A DNA stretch of 64,000 bases from Methylocella silvestris (GTDB taxonomy: Bacteria; Pseudomonadota; Alphaproteobacteria; Rhizobiales; Beijerinckiaceae): the NCBI RefSeq assembly GCF_002891535.1, contig NZ_PDZR01000020.1, positions 1 to 64,000 of the forward strand. The letters are read 5' to 3'. The notes under the pieces were generated by a model. That model searched no databases and had not been told where the DNA came from. It was given only the letters and a program-made list of their open reading frames with translations. A program made the translations under genes and the position numbers. Each line of letters opens with the position of its first letter. The first letter of the stretch is position 1. This document shows positions 16,501-25,609 of the stretch, piece by piece.

Positions 16501-17393
16501 AAGGAGGATCGGATGTAGAACGGAAGCGCCGTCGGACCGGCTCCCGCTTGAAAGAAGGAAATATCTATGCCCTGAGGCGATTTTTGGCCGCGAAGGGTCT
16601 CGTCGATCAGCGCGCCGGGAACAAGCGTCACCCGAACGAAACCTGTGAGGTTGCGGCGGCGATCTTGCGGCGTATCGTGCGGAAGCCCCAACGCAAATTC
16701 GGGCGCCAGCAAAAAGACAATTGAGGGGCGGCTGAAATCGGTTTGCTTCATCGGAGCTGTCGCGGCAAGCGCCGCGCCATTGCGAATGCGGTCCATGGCT
16801 TCTCGTTGCGCCGGGTCGGATTGAATATCGAAGCCAAGTTGCGACGATGTAGGGCTCCCGTTGCGTGTAAAGAGGATCGGGAAATACTCGTCCTGCCCCT
16901 CCGCTGGAACAGGCTTGGCGTCGGGACCAAAAGTGTTGATGCGATAGTCCGGATAGACCTCGCGCGCCGCCGCAACCTCGTGTTGGGCGCGCTCGCTCTG
17001 GCGCACGCGCGGCGCCCAGTCGATCTCCAATGAGAGATCGACGACCCCATTCTTTGGATGGGTGACGCGATCAAATTCAAGATGATTGACCGTCTCGTCG
17101 GAAAGCTCGAACTGGCGCGCGACCGCCAAGACTGTATGCTCGATGTCCGTCAGCCCGCTCTGTATCACCAGCCGGCGGTTTTCGCCGGAAAGCTCCAGTT
17201 CAGTCTGAACCTTCGCATCCTCCCAGGAATGCGCCACCCTGAAACCAGCGCCGACCGATAAGATGAAGCCGATGACGCCAATGATCAGAGCCGGCGAGAC
17301 GCGCGCGGCCCAACGCGCGCCAAATTGTCTCGCCGTTGTCGAGGCTGTCCGAACGCGATGGCCAAGTCGATACGCCGCGCCAAGCCATCTCAT
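13599..17393 (-). CDS. CHASE-PAS-GAF-PAS-GGDEF-EAL membrane signalling protein; GGDEF intact, EAL degraded
   Basis: A 1264-residue c-di-GMP protein. An N-terminal membrane segment (ALIIGVIGFILSVGAGF), a CHASE-like extracytoplasmic sensor and a second membrane segment (residue about 345) precede PAS, GAF and PAS domains. The cyclase domain keeps ARLGGDEFAIL and YLDLDHFKDINDTLGH, so it should make c-di-GMP. The EAL domain keeps MEALIRWN and VNLS but has IDEFGSQYSSL where active enzymes have DDFGTGYSSL, and LKIP for LKID, so phosphodiesterase activity is doubtful. The ATG at 17393 overlaps the upstream gene's stop by four bases; the frame upstream of it only shadows that gene. Confidence 0.9.
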   Translation of the reverse strand: MRWLGAAYRLGHRVRTASTTARQFGARWAARVSPALIIGVIGFILSVGAGFRVAHSWEDAKVQTELELSGENRRLVIQSGLTDIEHTVLAVARQFELSDETVNHLEFDRVTHPKNGVVDLSLEIDWAPRVRQSERAQHEVAAAREVYPDYRINTFGPDAKPVPAEGQDEYFPILFTRNGSPTSSQLGFDIQSDPAQREAMDRIRNGAALAATAPMKQTDFSRPSIVFLLAPEFALGLPHDTPQDRRRNLTGFVRVTLVPGALIDETLRGQKSPQGIDISFFQAGAGPTALPFYIRSSLQRSEPAVARPRGELEAGIHWNNELTLADTRWTMVVTPIPTASFLAGHERAVLVAAMGLILTVAIMTHVWISRRNTLQLRQLLTNLRDSEARFRRVTDNAHDAIVKADVDGNVNFWNPAAERIFGYNEKEILGRGVHQLLTPARYRAKANAELARFSHTGKGAALGKTVELHGLRKDGSEFPIELSVTAVPRGDAWSSIAIVRDITERVRLADTLQLRSELLRAVSIIAAELLNAVTIKDAIPKVLETIGKAARVDRVLIVETKQQEGKSPVPVLRYSWNSPNAPDLLDHNSFAQMAPAELEMDPWLAPLGEGRAVTGLARAMKDGAAKALFTRFGIVTMLDVPMIIDGISWGRIGFDDCKTEREWTSIDVDILQTVADLIGGSIMRERYIAQLKNANAIIERSPTVLFRLRGEPSLPMTYVSHNVSQFGYDPAEMIASPELYKTLQHPDDVTKVQEAQAAAATEGAGPSVIEFRLRRRDGVYRWVETYVTPVRDTTGRLLEIEGAMTDITERKEAAEKIVLLARTDSLTGLANRATFMDRLQQAFAAARRGASPFAVLYLDLDHFKDINDTLGHGMGDLLLQAVGRRLKSGCREADLPARLGGDEFAILQTELTDFSGATALAVTIRDLLTAPYRLGESELRITVSIGIASYASEVLGPKEMLEQADLALYRAKEEGRDQFRFHSEELDKEARERIALRGDLARALERDEMELYYQPQLELATCRIVGMEALIRWNRPGYGILKPADFMAIAEKTGASIALGHWVLDHACEQMSAWRKAAIAPPTLAVNLSLGQLKTRDKLVDDVMQTLAKWRLEPKALELDVTEAMLAHVTLMQNNVLERLQQFGVRIAIDEFGSQYSSLFYLNTYHVNRLKIPRSVIESATSDSGSLAMVRAIIAIARELNMEVVAQGVETEAQRALLTAGPLPMKVQGFYYSEPVQAERAAELLRQKRIEPRFGARLDAKPAA

Positions 17394-20011
17394 GGGTTTT
17401 CTCCGTCGATCATTGCCGTGGGGGCGGGGTCGTCGATCTTGTCCGTCAAGGGCGCCGGCTCGCCGCCGTCTTTCGCAGTCCCGAGCGCGCGCCGACGCAG
17501 CATCTCGGTGACCTGCGCAGCCGGCGCCGGGCGGCCGAAGTAATAGCCTTGAGCGCTGCCGCACCCGGCGGCGCTGAGAAATTCGACCTGGCCTGCGGTT
17601 TCAACGCCTTCGGCAATGACTTCGATGCCTAACTCGCGCGCGAGCCCAATCGTTGCGCGCACGATGGTTGCGCTGCGTTCGTCTGAGGGCAGGCGACTCA
17701 CGAATTCCTGCGCGATCTTGATTCGATCGACGCGGTAGTCGCGCAAATATTCGAGCGAGGAATAGCCCGTGCCGAAGTCGTCGATCGCGATGCGCACGCC
17801 GAGCGCGCGCAAGCGTTCGATCACGCTGACTCGCGCGTGGACTGTTTGCATGAGCACGGTTTCGGTGAGCTCGAGCTCGATCGTCGTCGGATGGAAGCCG
17901 CCAACAGCGAGGATTTGCGCCAGATGGCGCTCGAAATCGGATTCGACGGCAAGCTGCGCCGCGGAGAGGTTGGCGGCCATGATGGGCGGATTGATTCTCT
18001 CGGCGCGCCAGATCCGGAGCTGGCGCGCGATCTCGGTCACGACCCACCGGCCAATCGGAGAGATCAATCCCCGCTTCTCGGCTATAGGGATGAAGACGCC
18101 AGGCGAGATCAGGCCGCGCAGTGGGTGATTCCAGCGCAGCAACGCCTCGACCCCTGTGACCGCGCCCGACGGCAGTTCGACCTGCGGCTGATAGTAAACT
18201 TCGAACTCGCCTCGATCGAGCGCCAAGTGAAGGTCTTCGGTCACGCTCACGCGGTCGCGCACGGCAAGATCGAGCGCTTCGGAATAGAAGCAGTAACGGT
18301 TGAGCCCCACATCCTTTGCTTCGTAAACAGCGACGTTTGCCTCTCGCATCATATCCTCGGGCTCCGTCATCACGGTTCGATAGACCGAGACGCCAATGCT
18401 TATCGTGATATGAATCTCGGCCGCGCCGATGTCGAACGGCGCGGCCATCAAACCGCAAATCCAAGTCGCAAGCGTCGCAACCTGGGTGGTATCCGCGAGA
18501 CCGCTGAGAACAACCGCGAATTTGTCGCCCCCGATGCGAGCAAACAAATCCCCCTCACGCAAACCGCCGTTCAGACGTTCCGCCACGGCCTTCAGCAGCA
18601 CATCGCCTTTTGAATGACCAAGCGTCGCATTGATGTCGTTGAAGCGGTCAATATCGAGGTAAAGAAAAGCGAGCGGTTTGGCGCCGCGTTTTGCCGCCGT
18701 GAACGCCTCCGAAAGCTCCTTCATGAAGGCCGCGCGATTGGGCAAACCGGTGAGGAGATCCGTATACGCCAAGCGCGTCATCTCCGTTTTGACCATCCCG
18801 GCGGCGTCCGTCATCGCCTTGAAAGTCTGCGCGCAGTTGGTCGCGGCGCCGATAAGTTCCGCAACGGTGCGAAGGGTATCTCTATCGACCGCCGACCACG
18901 CGCGTTCCGCCATGCAATCGTCAACTCCGACTACCCCCCAACGTTTCCCGTCCACGATCACCGGCGCAGCGAGAAATGACAGAACGCCGCGGGAGTTGAG
19001 AAGACGCCTGGCGGACTCATCGGCCTCCCGCGTGATAATCCCCTCAGTCTCTCCCTCGGACAGAGACGGAAGCAAAAGAGACGAAGCTTTGTTCGCCCTG
19101 ACGCGCAAGGGAATCTGCGCATCGCGCATTGGCGGGATTCCCGGGGCGCTCCATCCCTGGCGCGCCGGCCGTAAAAGAGTTCCATCAGCCGCGCTATCGC
19201 GCTCATACAATTGCACGCGGCTCACGCCCATGGCCAGGCCGATAAGCTCCAGCACTCTTGAGACCGACCGATCGAAATCCAATGAATGCAGAATTTCGAT
19301 GGCGCCGGCTGCGACAATCTTCAGATCTTGATTGGCCCGACGCAATTCGCTTTCCGTCAGCTTTCGCTCGGCGATTTCTTTTTCGACCTCGGCCGCCCGC
19401 GACGCCCGCGTGATTTCGCGCCGAACACGGGAGACGATCCACCGATTGGCGTTAAGGCCGGCAATCCCAACCAGCGTAGCGAATGCGGCCAGGAGAAGAG
19501 CCGCCGAAATTGATGTCGGATCAGATCGGATGAGGAAGGCAAGGATCACGGGCAGAACGGCCGGCGCGACAAAGGCGACGAGCGCGGGCAAATAGGCTGA
19601 ATTGCCGACGAGCGCGCCCGCCATCACGCCGGCCAGCATGAGAGCTATGAAAGCATGGTACGCCGGATCGGGCGTCAACAGGATAACCGACCCGGCTAGC
19701 GCCCAAAGACAACCTGTCGCAGCGGCCCCGAAGGCGAACCGCCGGCCCCAGCCCTCGGTCGATTCGACGGATTGCAGTTCATGTTTGTAGCGCCAGCGAC
19801 TGAAGATTTGCGCCAAGATGACAAGGCAGAACAGCCCAACCCATACGGCGAGAATCCACACCGGAAAGATCGGCCGCAATATGAAAGCGCAAAGCAAAGC
19901 CGCGACCGCATTGATCGCCAGGATCGCAGGCGTCTGGTAGAGGATCCGGACCTGTTCGCGGAGCGCCTCCATTTCCAGCGCGACCGGATCGGCCGCGCGC
20001 GACTGCTCCAT
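17390..20011 (-). CDS. Membrane GAF-GGDEF-EAL protein; EAL intact, GGDEF degraded to GGDKF
   Basis: An 873-residue protein with a six-to-seven-segment N-terminal membrane region (residues about 30-190), a short coiled linker (EKEIAERKLTESELRR), a GAF domain and GGDEF-EAL. The cyclase signature reads ARIGGDKFAVV: the essential Glu is Lys (codon aaa near 18517), which should abolish c-di-GMP synthesis, though GTP binding could still regulate the EAL domain. The EAL domain keeps GVEALLRWNH, ANLS, LELTET, IDDFGTGYSSL and AEGVET, so it is a likely phosphodiesterase. ATG at 20011 follows ggagacg. It is translationally coupled (ATGA) to the CHASE-GGDEF-EAL gene. Confidence 0.9.
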   Translation of the reverse strand: MEQSRAADPVALEMEALREQVRILYQTPAILAINAVAALLCAFILRPIFPVWILAVWVGLFCLVILAQIFSRWRYKHELQSVESTEGWGRRFAFGAAATGCLWALAGSVILLTPDPAYHAFIALMLAGVMAGALVGNSAYLPALVAFVAPAVLPVILAFLIRSDPTSISAALLLAAFATLVGIAGLNANRWIVSRVRREITRASRAAEVEKEIAERKLTESELRRANQDLKIVAAGAIEILHSLDFDRSVSRVLELIGLAMGVSRVQLYERDSAADGTLLRPARQGWSAPGIPPMRDAQIPLRVRANKASSLLLPSLSEGETEGIITREADESARRLLNSRGVLSFLAAPVIVDGKRWGVVGVDDCMAERAWSAVDRDTLRTVAELIGAATNCAQTFKAMTDAAGMVKTEMTRLAYTDLLTGLPNRAAFMKELSEAFTAAKRGAKPLAFLYLDIDRFNDINATLGHSKGDVLLKAVAERLNGGLREGDLFARIGGDKFAVVLSGLADTTQVATLATWICGLMAAPFDIGAAEIHITISIGVSVYRTVMTEPEDMMREANVAVYEAKDVGLNRYCFYSEALDLAVRDRVSVTEDLHLALDRGEFEVYYQPQVELPSGAVTGVEALLRWNHPLRGLISPGVFIPIAEKRGLISPIGRWVVTEIARQLRIWRAERINPPIMAANLSAAQLAVESDFERHLAQILAVGGFHPTTIELELTETVLMQTVHARVSVIERLRALGVRIAIDDFGTGYSSLEYLRDYRVDRIKIAQEFVSRLPSDERSATIVRATIGLARELGIEVIAEGVETAGQVEFLSAAGCGSAQGYYFGRPAPAAQVTEMLRRRALGTAKDGGEPAPLTDKIDDPAPTAMIDGENP

Positions 20012-20628
20012 GTGGCGTCTCCGCTATTCGCAGCATGACGTCCCTCGTCGACGCATATTCTCCGGCTCTTGGTCGCTTCGTCGGTGAAGCGACCGCCAAA
20101 ACCCGGCCGCGCAGGCCCCGTCCCAGACGTTCGCCCGCGTTGCATTGCGTTGACTTGAGGCAGTTACTGCCGACACCCAAGTTCGAGGCGCTCTCGGGCG
20201 ATCGCGGCTGCGAAAGAACTTCTTACTTATTCTTGATGATTGATCATATATCTTCTGCGCACATTTAACAATGTGAAACGACGCTTACGTCTGCCACGCT
20301 CGTGAACGGCAGCTAATTGTTATGCTCTCGCTGTCGCCCGGCGGCGCCGTTTCAGCTGTCGGCGCCGCGGCGTGCAACAATAGCCTTGACGATTATGCGG
20401 AACGGCAACCGCGTTTGCTGGCCGACAAGCCTCGCCTGCGCAGATCGTTTAGGCAAAGGAAGGTCAAGTCGGTCATTCCATCGACCGACGGACGCCCTGT
20501 TCGCTCGACGCCTAACCTTAGAACTGGCGGCGCGCAGCATTCAGAAATGATCGCCACGCGCAAAACGACCTATCCGGCCTTGCGCTTGCAGCCCATCATC
20601 ATCTCATGGATCAGATCTTGTCCTCGAT
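20012..20628. other. Intergenic region, no gene seen
   Basis: About 617 bases lie between the GGDEF-EAL pair and the XRE-cupin regulator, all transcribed leftward. An AT-rich patch at 20215-20275 is the best place for the promoter of the GGDEF-EAL genes, but no clear boxes can be assigned. Short frames on both strands show no recognisable motif and I do not call them. Confidence 0.5.
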
Positions 20629-21309
20629 CTAATCCAGCGGATAGATGATGATCGAAAGATAGGTCATCGGCAGCTGCGTCAGCTCCTCGGGGCCATGCGG
20701 CGCCCCGGCGTCGAAAAACAGCGTGTCGCCCGGCTCCAGCGCATAGCTTCGATCGGCGTGGCGATAGAGTACTTTTCCGGTCAGCATATAGATGAGTTCG
20801 ATGCCGGCGTGCTGGAATGAGGCGTAAGGCCGGGCCTCCTCGGACAGCGTAATCAGATAGGGCTCGACCATGACGTCCTTGCCGAGCGAATGCCCGAGCA
20901 ATTGGTAATGATGACCAGCCTTGGTGCCGCGCCGTTCGATGTTGACGCCGCGCCCGGCCTTGACGAAAGAGCAGTCGTGATGCTCCTCAAAGGGCGTAAA
21001 GAACGACGACAGCGGCTGATTGAGCGCGCGCGCCAGCGACTGAAGGGTCGAGAGCGAGGGCGAAATCTGGCCATTTTCGATCTTGGACAGCATGCCTGTC
21101 GAAAGGCCCGCCGCGGCCGCGAGTTCGCCGCCGGTGATGTCGAGCCGCTTGCGATGCATGCGGATCTGCGCCCCGATCGCCTCCTCGAGCGTGCGTTCCG
21201 CGACATGCGGCGCGCTCGAGCCGGTTTCAAGCGTTTCTTCAGGCCGCGCTTTTCCGGAACTGGTCACGGGAGGCTCCGTCATGGCAAAAACCGCCTCGGG
21301 GCGGTTCAT
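20629..21309 (-). CDS. XRE-family HTH plus cupin-domain transcriptional regulator
   Basis: An N-terminal helix-turn-helix (IGAQIRMHRKRLDITGGELA, then GLSTGMLSKIENGQISPSLS) is followed by a single C-terminal cupin domain (YASFQHAGIELIYMLTGK, LEPGDTLFFDAGAPHGPEEL). This is the PuuR/SutR-type layout in which the cupin senses a small metabolite. It is divergent from yjcH-actP, so it probably controls acetate uptake and itself. ATG at 21309 is chosen over a TTG-type start at 21336 because the latter would put a perfect palindrome inside the coding region; ATG at 21282 is also possible. The ligand is unknown. Confidence 0.85.
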   Translation of the reverse strand: MNRPEAVFAMTEPPVTSSGKARPEETLETGSSAPHVAERTLEEAIGAQIRMHRKRLDITGGELAAAAGLSTGMLSKIENGQISPSLSTLQSLARALNQPLSSFFTPFEEHHDCSFVKAGRGVNIERRGTKAGHHYQLLGHSLGKDVMVEPYLITLSEEARPYASFQHAGIELIYMLTGKVLYRHADRSYALEPGDTLFFDAGAPHGPEELTQLPMTYLSIIIYPLD

Positions 21310-21323
21310 CGGGAAAGACGACT

Positions 21324-21338
21324 TTGTGCATAGCACAA
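21324..21338. promoter_or_regulatory. Candidate operator, perfect palindrome ttgtgc-ata-gcacaa
   Basis: A 6-3-6 inverted repeat lies 15 bases before the chosen start of the XRE-cupin regulator. Its size and position fit a dimeric HTH repressor acting on its own promoter. I did not find a second copy near yjcH. Confidence 0.45.
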
Positions 21339-21745
21339 CACGACGGGCAAGGAGGCCGATGATTTATCGTTGCGCACGGCCGTTTTAGGCGCGAATTTCG
21401 CCGCAAATCGGGACGACGGGCTACGCTGCCCCGCTTAAGCCATAAGTCGTAAAATCGCGGGACGCCGGCCCGTTGCGGCCGCGGCCTTGCCGGTGCCGCA
21501 ACGCCGAAGAGATTCCGCCACACTGTAAAAGATGATAATCCATCTATCTTTCAATGCCTTACTCAACAACATAGGCAACATAAGCGCGCCGCGGCCGGCG
21601 CGAGCGCGAGCGCTCCGGCGCGAATCCGGCGGCGCTGATTTGGCGCCGCAAAGGATTGCGCAAGAAATGCCGATGGAGCAATGTGTGGCGCCAAGTCGAA
21701 ACAATAAGGCGCCTCAAACGGCGCCGTAAAAGGGGGCCACGTCTC
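21339..21745. other. Regulatory gap between the XRE-cupin gene and yjcH
   Basis: Some 400 bases hold the divergent promoters of the regulator and the acetate operon. An AT-rich patch at about 21525-21585 is the likely promoter area for yjcH; a GC-rich, self-complementary stretch follows at about 21585-21630. No frame here resembles a protein. Confidence 0.45.
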
Positions 21746-22051
21746 ATGGCGGTGCAGGGATACGAATCCATCCAGCGCAATCCAAAATACATAGAGCTTG
21801 TCAAAACCCGGTCTTCCTTCGGCTGGACGCTCGCGGCGATCATGCTCGCCATCTATTTCGGATTTATTTTGCTGATCGCCTATGCGCCGAAATTTCTCGG
21901 CACGCCGATCGGTACGGGCGTCATGACCATCGGCATTCCGATCGGTCTCGCCGTGATCGTTTCCGCATTTGTCCTCGTCGGAATCTATGTGCTGCGCGCA
22001 AACGCCACCTATGACGGACTGATCCGCGACATTGTTGAGGAGTCCCGCTGA
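21746..22051 (+). CDS. yjcH: DUF485 inner-membrane protein YjcH, partner of ActP
   Basis: A 101-residue protein with two hydrophobic segments ([20 protein letters not shown] and [20 protein letters not shown]) and the DUF485 pattern of a short polar N-terminus ([15 protein letters not shown]). It is routinely encoded directly before ActP-type acetate symporters. ATG at 21746 has agggggcc upstream, while the frame before it is not coding-like. Its stop overlaps the actP start by one base (TGATG). The molecular role of the family is not established. Confidence 0.93.
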   Translation: MAVQGYESIQRNPKYIELVKTRSSFGWTLAAIMLAIYFGFILLIAYAPKFLGTPIGTGVMTIGIPIGLAVIVSAFVLVGIYVLRANATYDGLIRDIVEESR

Positions 22052-23742
22052 TGATCCGCCTCAACACGATCGTCCCCGCCGCGGCGCTCGCCGTGCTTCC
22101 CGCCGCCGCTTTCGCGGCCGGCGATCTTTCGGGAGGAACGCAGCAGGCCACCAACTGGCATGCGATATTTATGTTCCTCGCATTCGTGCTGCTAACGCTC
22201 GGCATCACCTATTGGGCCGCCAAGCGGACGAAATCCGCGGCGCAATTCTATTCCGCCGGCGGCGGCATCACCGGCTTCCAGAACGGCATCGCCATTGCGG
22301 GCGACTATATGTCCGCCGCCTCCTTCCTCGGCATTTCCGGCCTCGTCTATCTGTCCGGATATGACGGGCTCATCTATTCCGTCGGCTTTCTCGTCGGCTG
22401 GCCGATCGTCACCTTCCTGATCGCCGAACCGCTGCGCAACCTCGGCAAATATACGTTCGCCGACGTCGCCTCGTTCCGGCTCGGCCAGACTCCAATCCGC
22501 ATTCTCGCCGCCTGCGGCTCGCTCGTCACCGTCGCCTTCTACCTGATCGCCCAGATGGTCGGAGCCGGCAAGCTGATCCAGATCCTTTTCGGCCTCGACT
22601 ATTGGATCGCGGTCGTGATCGTCGGCGCGCTGATGATCATTTATGTCACCTTCGGCGGCATGCTCGCCACCACCTGGGTGCAGATCATCAAGGCCGTGCT
22701 GCTGCTGTTCGGGGCGAGCTTCATGGCGCTGGCGGTGCTCTGGCATTTCGGCTTCAGCCTCGAGGCGATGTTCGCCAAGGCGGTCGAAGTGCATCCAAAG
22801 CACCTCGCCATCATGCAACCCGGAAGCCTCGTCACGAACCCGATCTCGGCGATATCGCTTGGCGTCGCGCTGATCTTCGGCACCGCCGGGCTGCCGCATA
22901 TTCTGATGCGCTTCTTTACCGTGTCAGACGCCAAGGCCGCGCGCAAATCGGTGTTCTACGCAACCGGCTTCATCGGCTATTTCTACATCCTGACCTTCAT
23001 CATCGGCTTTGGCGCGATCACGCTGGTTTCGACCAACCCAATGTTCCTCGATGAGGCGATCGTTGCGGCGAAAGGTCCGATCGCGGCGATCAAGGGCGGC
23101 TCCAACATGGCCGCCATCCATCTTGCCGATGCCGTCGGCGGCGACCTCTTCCTCGGCTTCATCTCAGCCGTCGCCTTCGCCACCATCCTTGCCGTCGTGT
23201 CCGGACTGGCGCTCGCCGGCGCCTCGGCGATCAGCCACGATCTCTACGCGACCGTGGTCAAGGGGGGCAGGGCGAACGAAAAGGACGAAATGCGCGTGTC
23301 GAAGATCGCCACGATCTGCCTCGGCCTGCTCGCCATCGTGCTCGGCATCATCTTCGAGAAGCAGAACGTTGCCTTCATGGTCGGCCTCGCCTTCTGCATC
23401 GCCGCCTCGTGCAACTTCCCGGTGCTGCTGTTGTCGATGTTCTGGCGCGGCCTCACCACCCGCGGCGCGCTCATCGGCGGCTTCCTCGGCCTGTTCGCCG
23501 CGGTCATCATGGTCGTGCTTTCGCCCGCCGTGTGGGAAGTGACGTTTGGCAATCCGAAGGGAACGGCGCCGTTCCCCTATGAAAACCCCGCGTTGTTCTC
23601 GATGAGCCTCGCCTTCGTCGCCATCTGGCTGATCTCGCTGCTTGACAATTCAAAGCGGGCGCAGCTCGACCGCGCCGGCTTCGACGCGCAATTCGTCCGC
23701 TGCCAGACCGGCATCGGCGCAACCGGCGCCTCCGCGCACTAG
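22051..23742 (+). CDS. actP: Cation:acetate symporter ActP (sodium:solute symporter family)
   Basis: A 563-residue permease starting with a cleavable-looking signal ([16 protein letters not shown]), as in ActP of other proteobacteria, and about 13 membrane helices. SSS-family segments such as [35 protein letters not shown] and [16 protein letters not shown] are present. It imports acetate and related short carboxylates with a cation. It is coupled to yjcH, and the next two genes (DUF294/CBS and DnaQ-like) follow closely on the same strand, an arrangement seen in many proteobacteria. Control by the divergent XRE-cupin protein is inferred. Confidence 0.95.
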   Translation: MIRLNTIVPAAALAVLPAAAFAAGDLSGGTQQATNWHAIFMFLAFVLLTLGITYWAAKRTKSAAQFYSAGGGITGFQNGIAIAGDYMSAASFLGISGLVYLSGYDGLIYSVGFLVGWPIVTFLIAEPLRNLGKYTFADVASFRLGQTPIRILAACGSLVTVAFYLIAQMVGAGKLIQILFGLDYWIAVVIVGALMIIYVTFGGMLATTWVQIIKAVLLLFGASFMALAVLWHFGFSLEAMFAKAVEVHPKHLAIMQPGSLVTNPISAISLGVALIFGTAGLPHILMRFFTVSDAKAARKSVFYATGFIGYFYILTFIIGFGAITLVSTNPMFLDEAIVAAKGPIAAIKGGSNMAAIHLADAVGGDLFLGFISAVAFATILAVVSGLALAGASAISHDLYATVVKGGRANEKDEMRVSKIATICLGLLAIVLGIIFEKQNVAFMVGLAFCIAASCNFPVLLLSMFWRGLTTRGALIGGFLGLFAAVIMVVLSPAVWEVTFGNPKGTAPFPYENPALFSMSLAFVAIWLISLLDNSKRAQLDRAGFDAQFVRCQTGIGATGASAH

Positions 23743-23795
23743 ATCCGAGATATCCGGGCGCGGATCGCTTCACCCCGCGCCCGGAGCATCCGGCG

Positions 23796-25607
23796 ATGCC
23801 CAACGCCTTCGACAGCGCCAATCCCCCCTTCGACCGGCTTAACCCGCAGGAGCTCGAAACCCTGCGCCGCGCCCTCGACATCGGCTACTTCCGGCCGGGC
23901 GAGTGCATCATCAAGGAAGGCTCGCCCCCCGAAGCCCTCTACGTCGTAATCAAGGGGGTCGTCGAGGAGCGTTCCGGCGACGAACTCGTCGCCCTGCTCG
24001 AGACAAATGATTTCTTCGACAGCCGCGGCCTGATCCAGGGGCACAGCGGACATGGCTTTTTTTCGCGGGAAGAGTCGCTGCTCTATGTCCTGCCAAAGGC
24101 CATCGCGCTCGATCTCGTCAAAGCCAATCCCCGCTTCGCCGCTTTTTTCTATCTCGAAATTTCGCACAAGCTTGACGCCATCGCGCGCGAAGAAGAAGAG
24201 ACGACCGTCGGCGCCCTGATGCGCGCGCGCGTCGGCGACATGAATTTGCAGCCGGCCCATTTCATCGACGCGTCCGATTCGATCGAGACCGCCGGCCATC
24301 GCATGCGCGAGATCAACTCCAACGCCTTGTTCGTCCGCGACGGCGATCGCATCGGCATCATCACCGGCATGAATCTGTCGAAAGCCGTCGTGCTGAAGCG
24401 CATGCCCATCGCGGCTCCCGTCGGACCGGTGACGCATTTCGACCTCGTCTCGCTCGACCGCCAGGATTTCGTTTATGCAGCTCTGATCCTGATGACGAAG
24501 ACCAACAAGCGCCGCGTCGCGGTGCGCGATGGCGGCGTTTATATCGGCATCCTCGAGGACATCGAGCTGCTCAGCTTCGTCGCCGGCAATGCGCAGCTGG
24601 TCGCCGGCCGCGTCGACCGCGCCAAAGGCATGCCGGATCTTGTCATCGCCGCGCGCGAAATCGGCGATCAGGTCCGCCTGCTGCGCCGGCAGGGCGTCAA
24701 GATCGCCGTCGTCGCCGAGATCGTCTCGGACCTTAACCGGCGGCTATTTTCGAAACTTTTCGAATTTCTCGCGCCGCCCGCGATCCGGGCCGGGGCCTGC
24801 CTCATCGTAATGGGCAGCGAGGGACGCGGCGAGCAGACGGTGCGCACGGATCAGGACAATGCGCTGATCCTTGCGCAACCGGTCGATGCAGCCGAACTTG
24901 ACGCATTCCGCCGCGACTTCACTGCCGCGCTGGAAAGCTTCGGCTTCGCGCCCTGCCCGGGAAACGTCATGGTCCGCAATCCGATGTGGTCGCAGCCGCT
25001 CGACGCCTATCTCGGCTCCTTCCGTCGCTGGATCGCCATCCCCGACGAGAACGCGCATATGAATGTCGCGATTTTTTACGACGCCGACGCCGTCGCCGGA
25101 GACGCCTCCCTGCTGGCCACGGCAAAGGCTGCGCTGATTGGCGAGGCGCGGCAGTCAAGCGCCTATCTGTCGCATTTCGCCAAAGCCACCGAAGCCTTTC
25201 CGATGCCGATCGGCTTTTTCAACAATCTCCTGACGCTCGATGGCCGCGGCGACGCCGTCGATCTGAAGAAGGGCGGCATTTTTCCGATCGTTCACGGCGT
25301 GCGCAGCCTCGCGCTCGAGCGCGGGCTCGTCGAGACGAGCACGGCGCAGCGGATCCAGCGGCTCGTCGAGCTTGGCGCGCTCAGCCGCGATTTTGGACGC
25401 GAGCTGACGCAATCACTCTATTTTCTGATGACTTTGCGGCTCGATGCGCAGCTCGCCGCAGAGCTCGCGAGGACCTCCGCGCAATCCGCGCTGGTGCGCC
25501 CCGCCGAGCTTTCGAGTTTGCAGCGCGACCTGCTGCGCGACGCTTTTCAGGTGGTGAAGCAGTTTCGCGAGATCGTGCGCCGCCACTTCAATCTCGGCAT
25601 GTTCTGA
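23796..25607 (+). CDS. cNMP-binding/CBS/DUF294 nucleotidyltransferase-like signalling protein
   Basis: Three parts are visible in 603 residues: a cyclic-nucleotide-binding-like domain (1-120, with YFRPGECIIKEGSPPEALYV), a CBS pair (about 145-270, HRMREINSNALFVRDGDRI, then FVYAALILMTKTNKRRV), and a DUF294 nucleotidyltransferase-like domain (about 310-440) with GSEGRGEQTVRTDQDNAL, which resembles GlnD, plus its helical C-terminal domain. The family is thought to sense adenylate or energy status and act with the neighbouring acetate permease. The reaction is undefined. It lies 53 bases after actP and two bases before the exonuclease gene. Confidence 0.88.
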   Translation: MPNAFDSANPPFDRLNPQELETLRRALDIGYFRPGECIIKEGSPPEALYVVIKGVVEERSGDELVALLETNDFFDSRGLIQGHSGHGFFSREESLLYVLPKAIALDLVKANPRFAAFFYLEISHKLDAIAREEEETTVGALMRARVGDMNLQPAHFIDASDSIETAGHRMREINSNALFVRDGDRIGIITGMNLSKAVVLKRMPIAAPVGPVTHFDLVSLDRQDFVYAALILMTKTNKRRVAVRDGGVYIGILEDIELLSFVAGNAQLVAGRVDRAKGMPDLVIAAREIGDQVRLLRRQGVKIAVVAEIVSDLNRRLFSKLFEFLAPPAIRAGACLIVMGSEGRGEQTVRTDQDNALILAQPVDAAELDAFRRDFTAALESFGFAPCPGNVMVRNPMWSQPLDAYLGSFRRWIAIPDENAHMNVAIFYDADAVAGDASLLATAKAALIGEARQSSAYLSHFAKATEAFPMPIGFFNNLLTLDGRGDAVDLKKGGIFPIVHGVRSLALERGLVETSTAQRIQRLVELGALSRDFGRELTQSLYFLMTLRLDAQLAAELARTSAQSALVRPAELSSLQRDLLRDAFQVVKQFREIVRRHFNLGMF

Positions 25608-25609
25608 AG

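Noticed and set aside
15618-16724. 368-codon plus-strand frame opposite the CHASE-GGDEF-EAL gene
   Set aside because: Antisense shadow with no family resemblance; the minus-strand PAS, GAF and sensor domains are clear.
20322-20648. 108-codon plus-strand frame between the GGDEF-EAL pair and the XRE-cupin gene
   Set aside because: No ribosome site, no conserved motif and it runs into the antisense end of the regulator gene.
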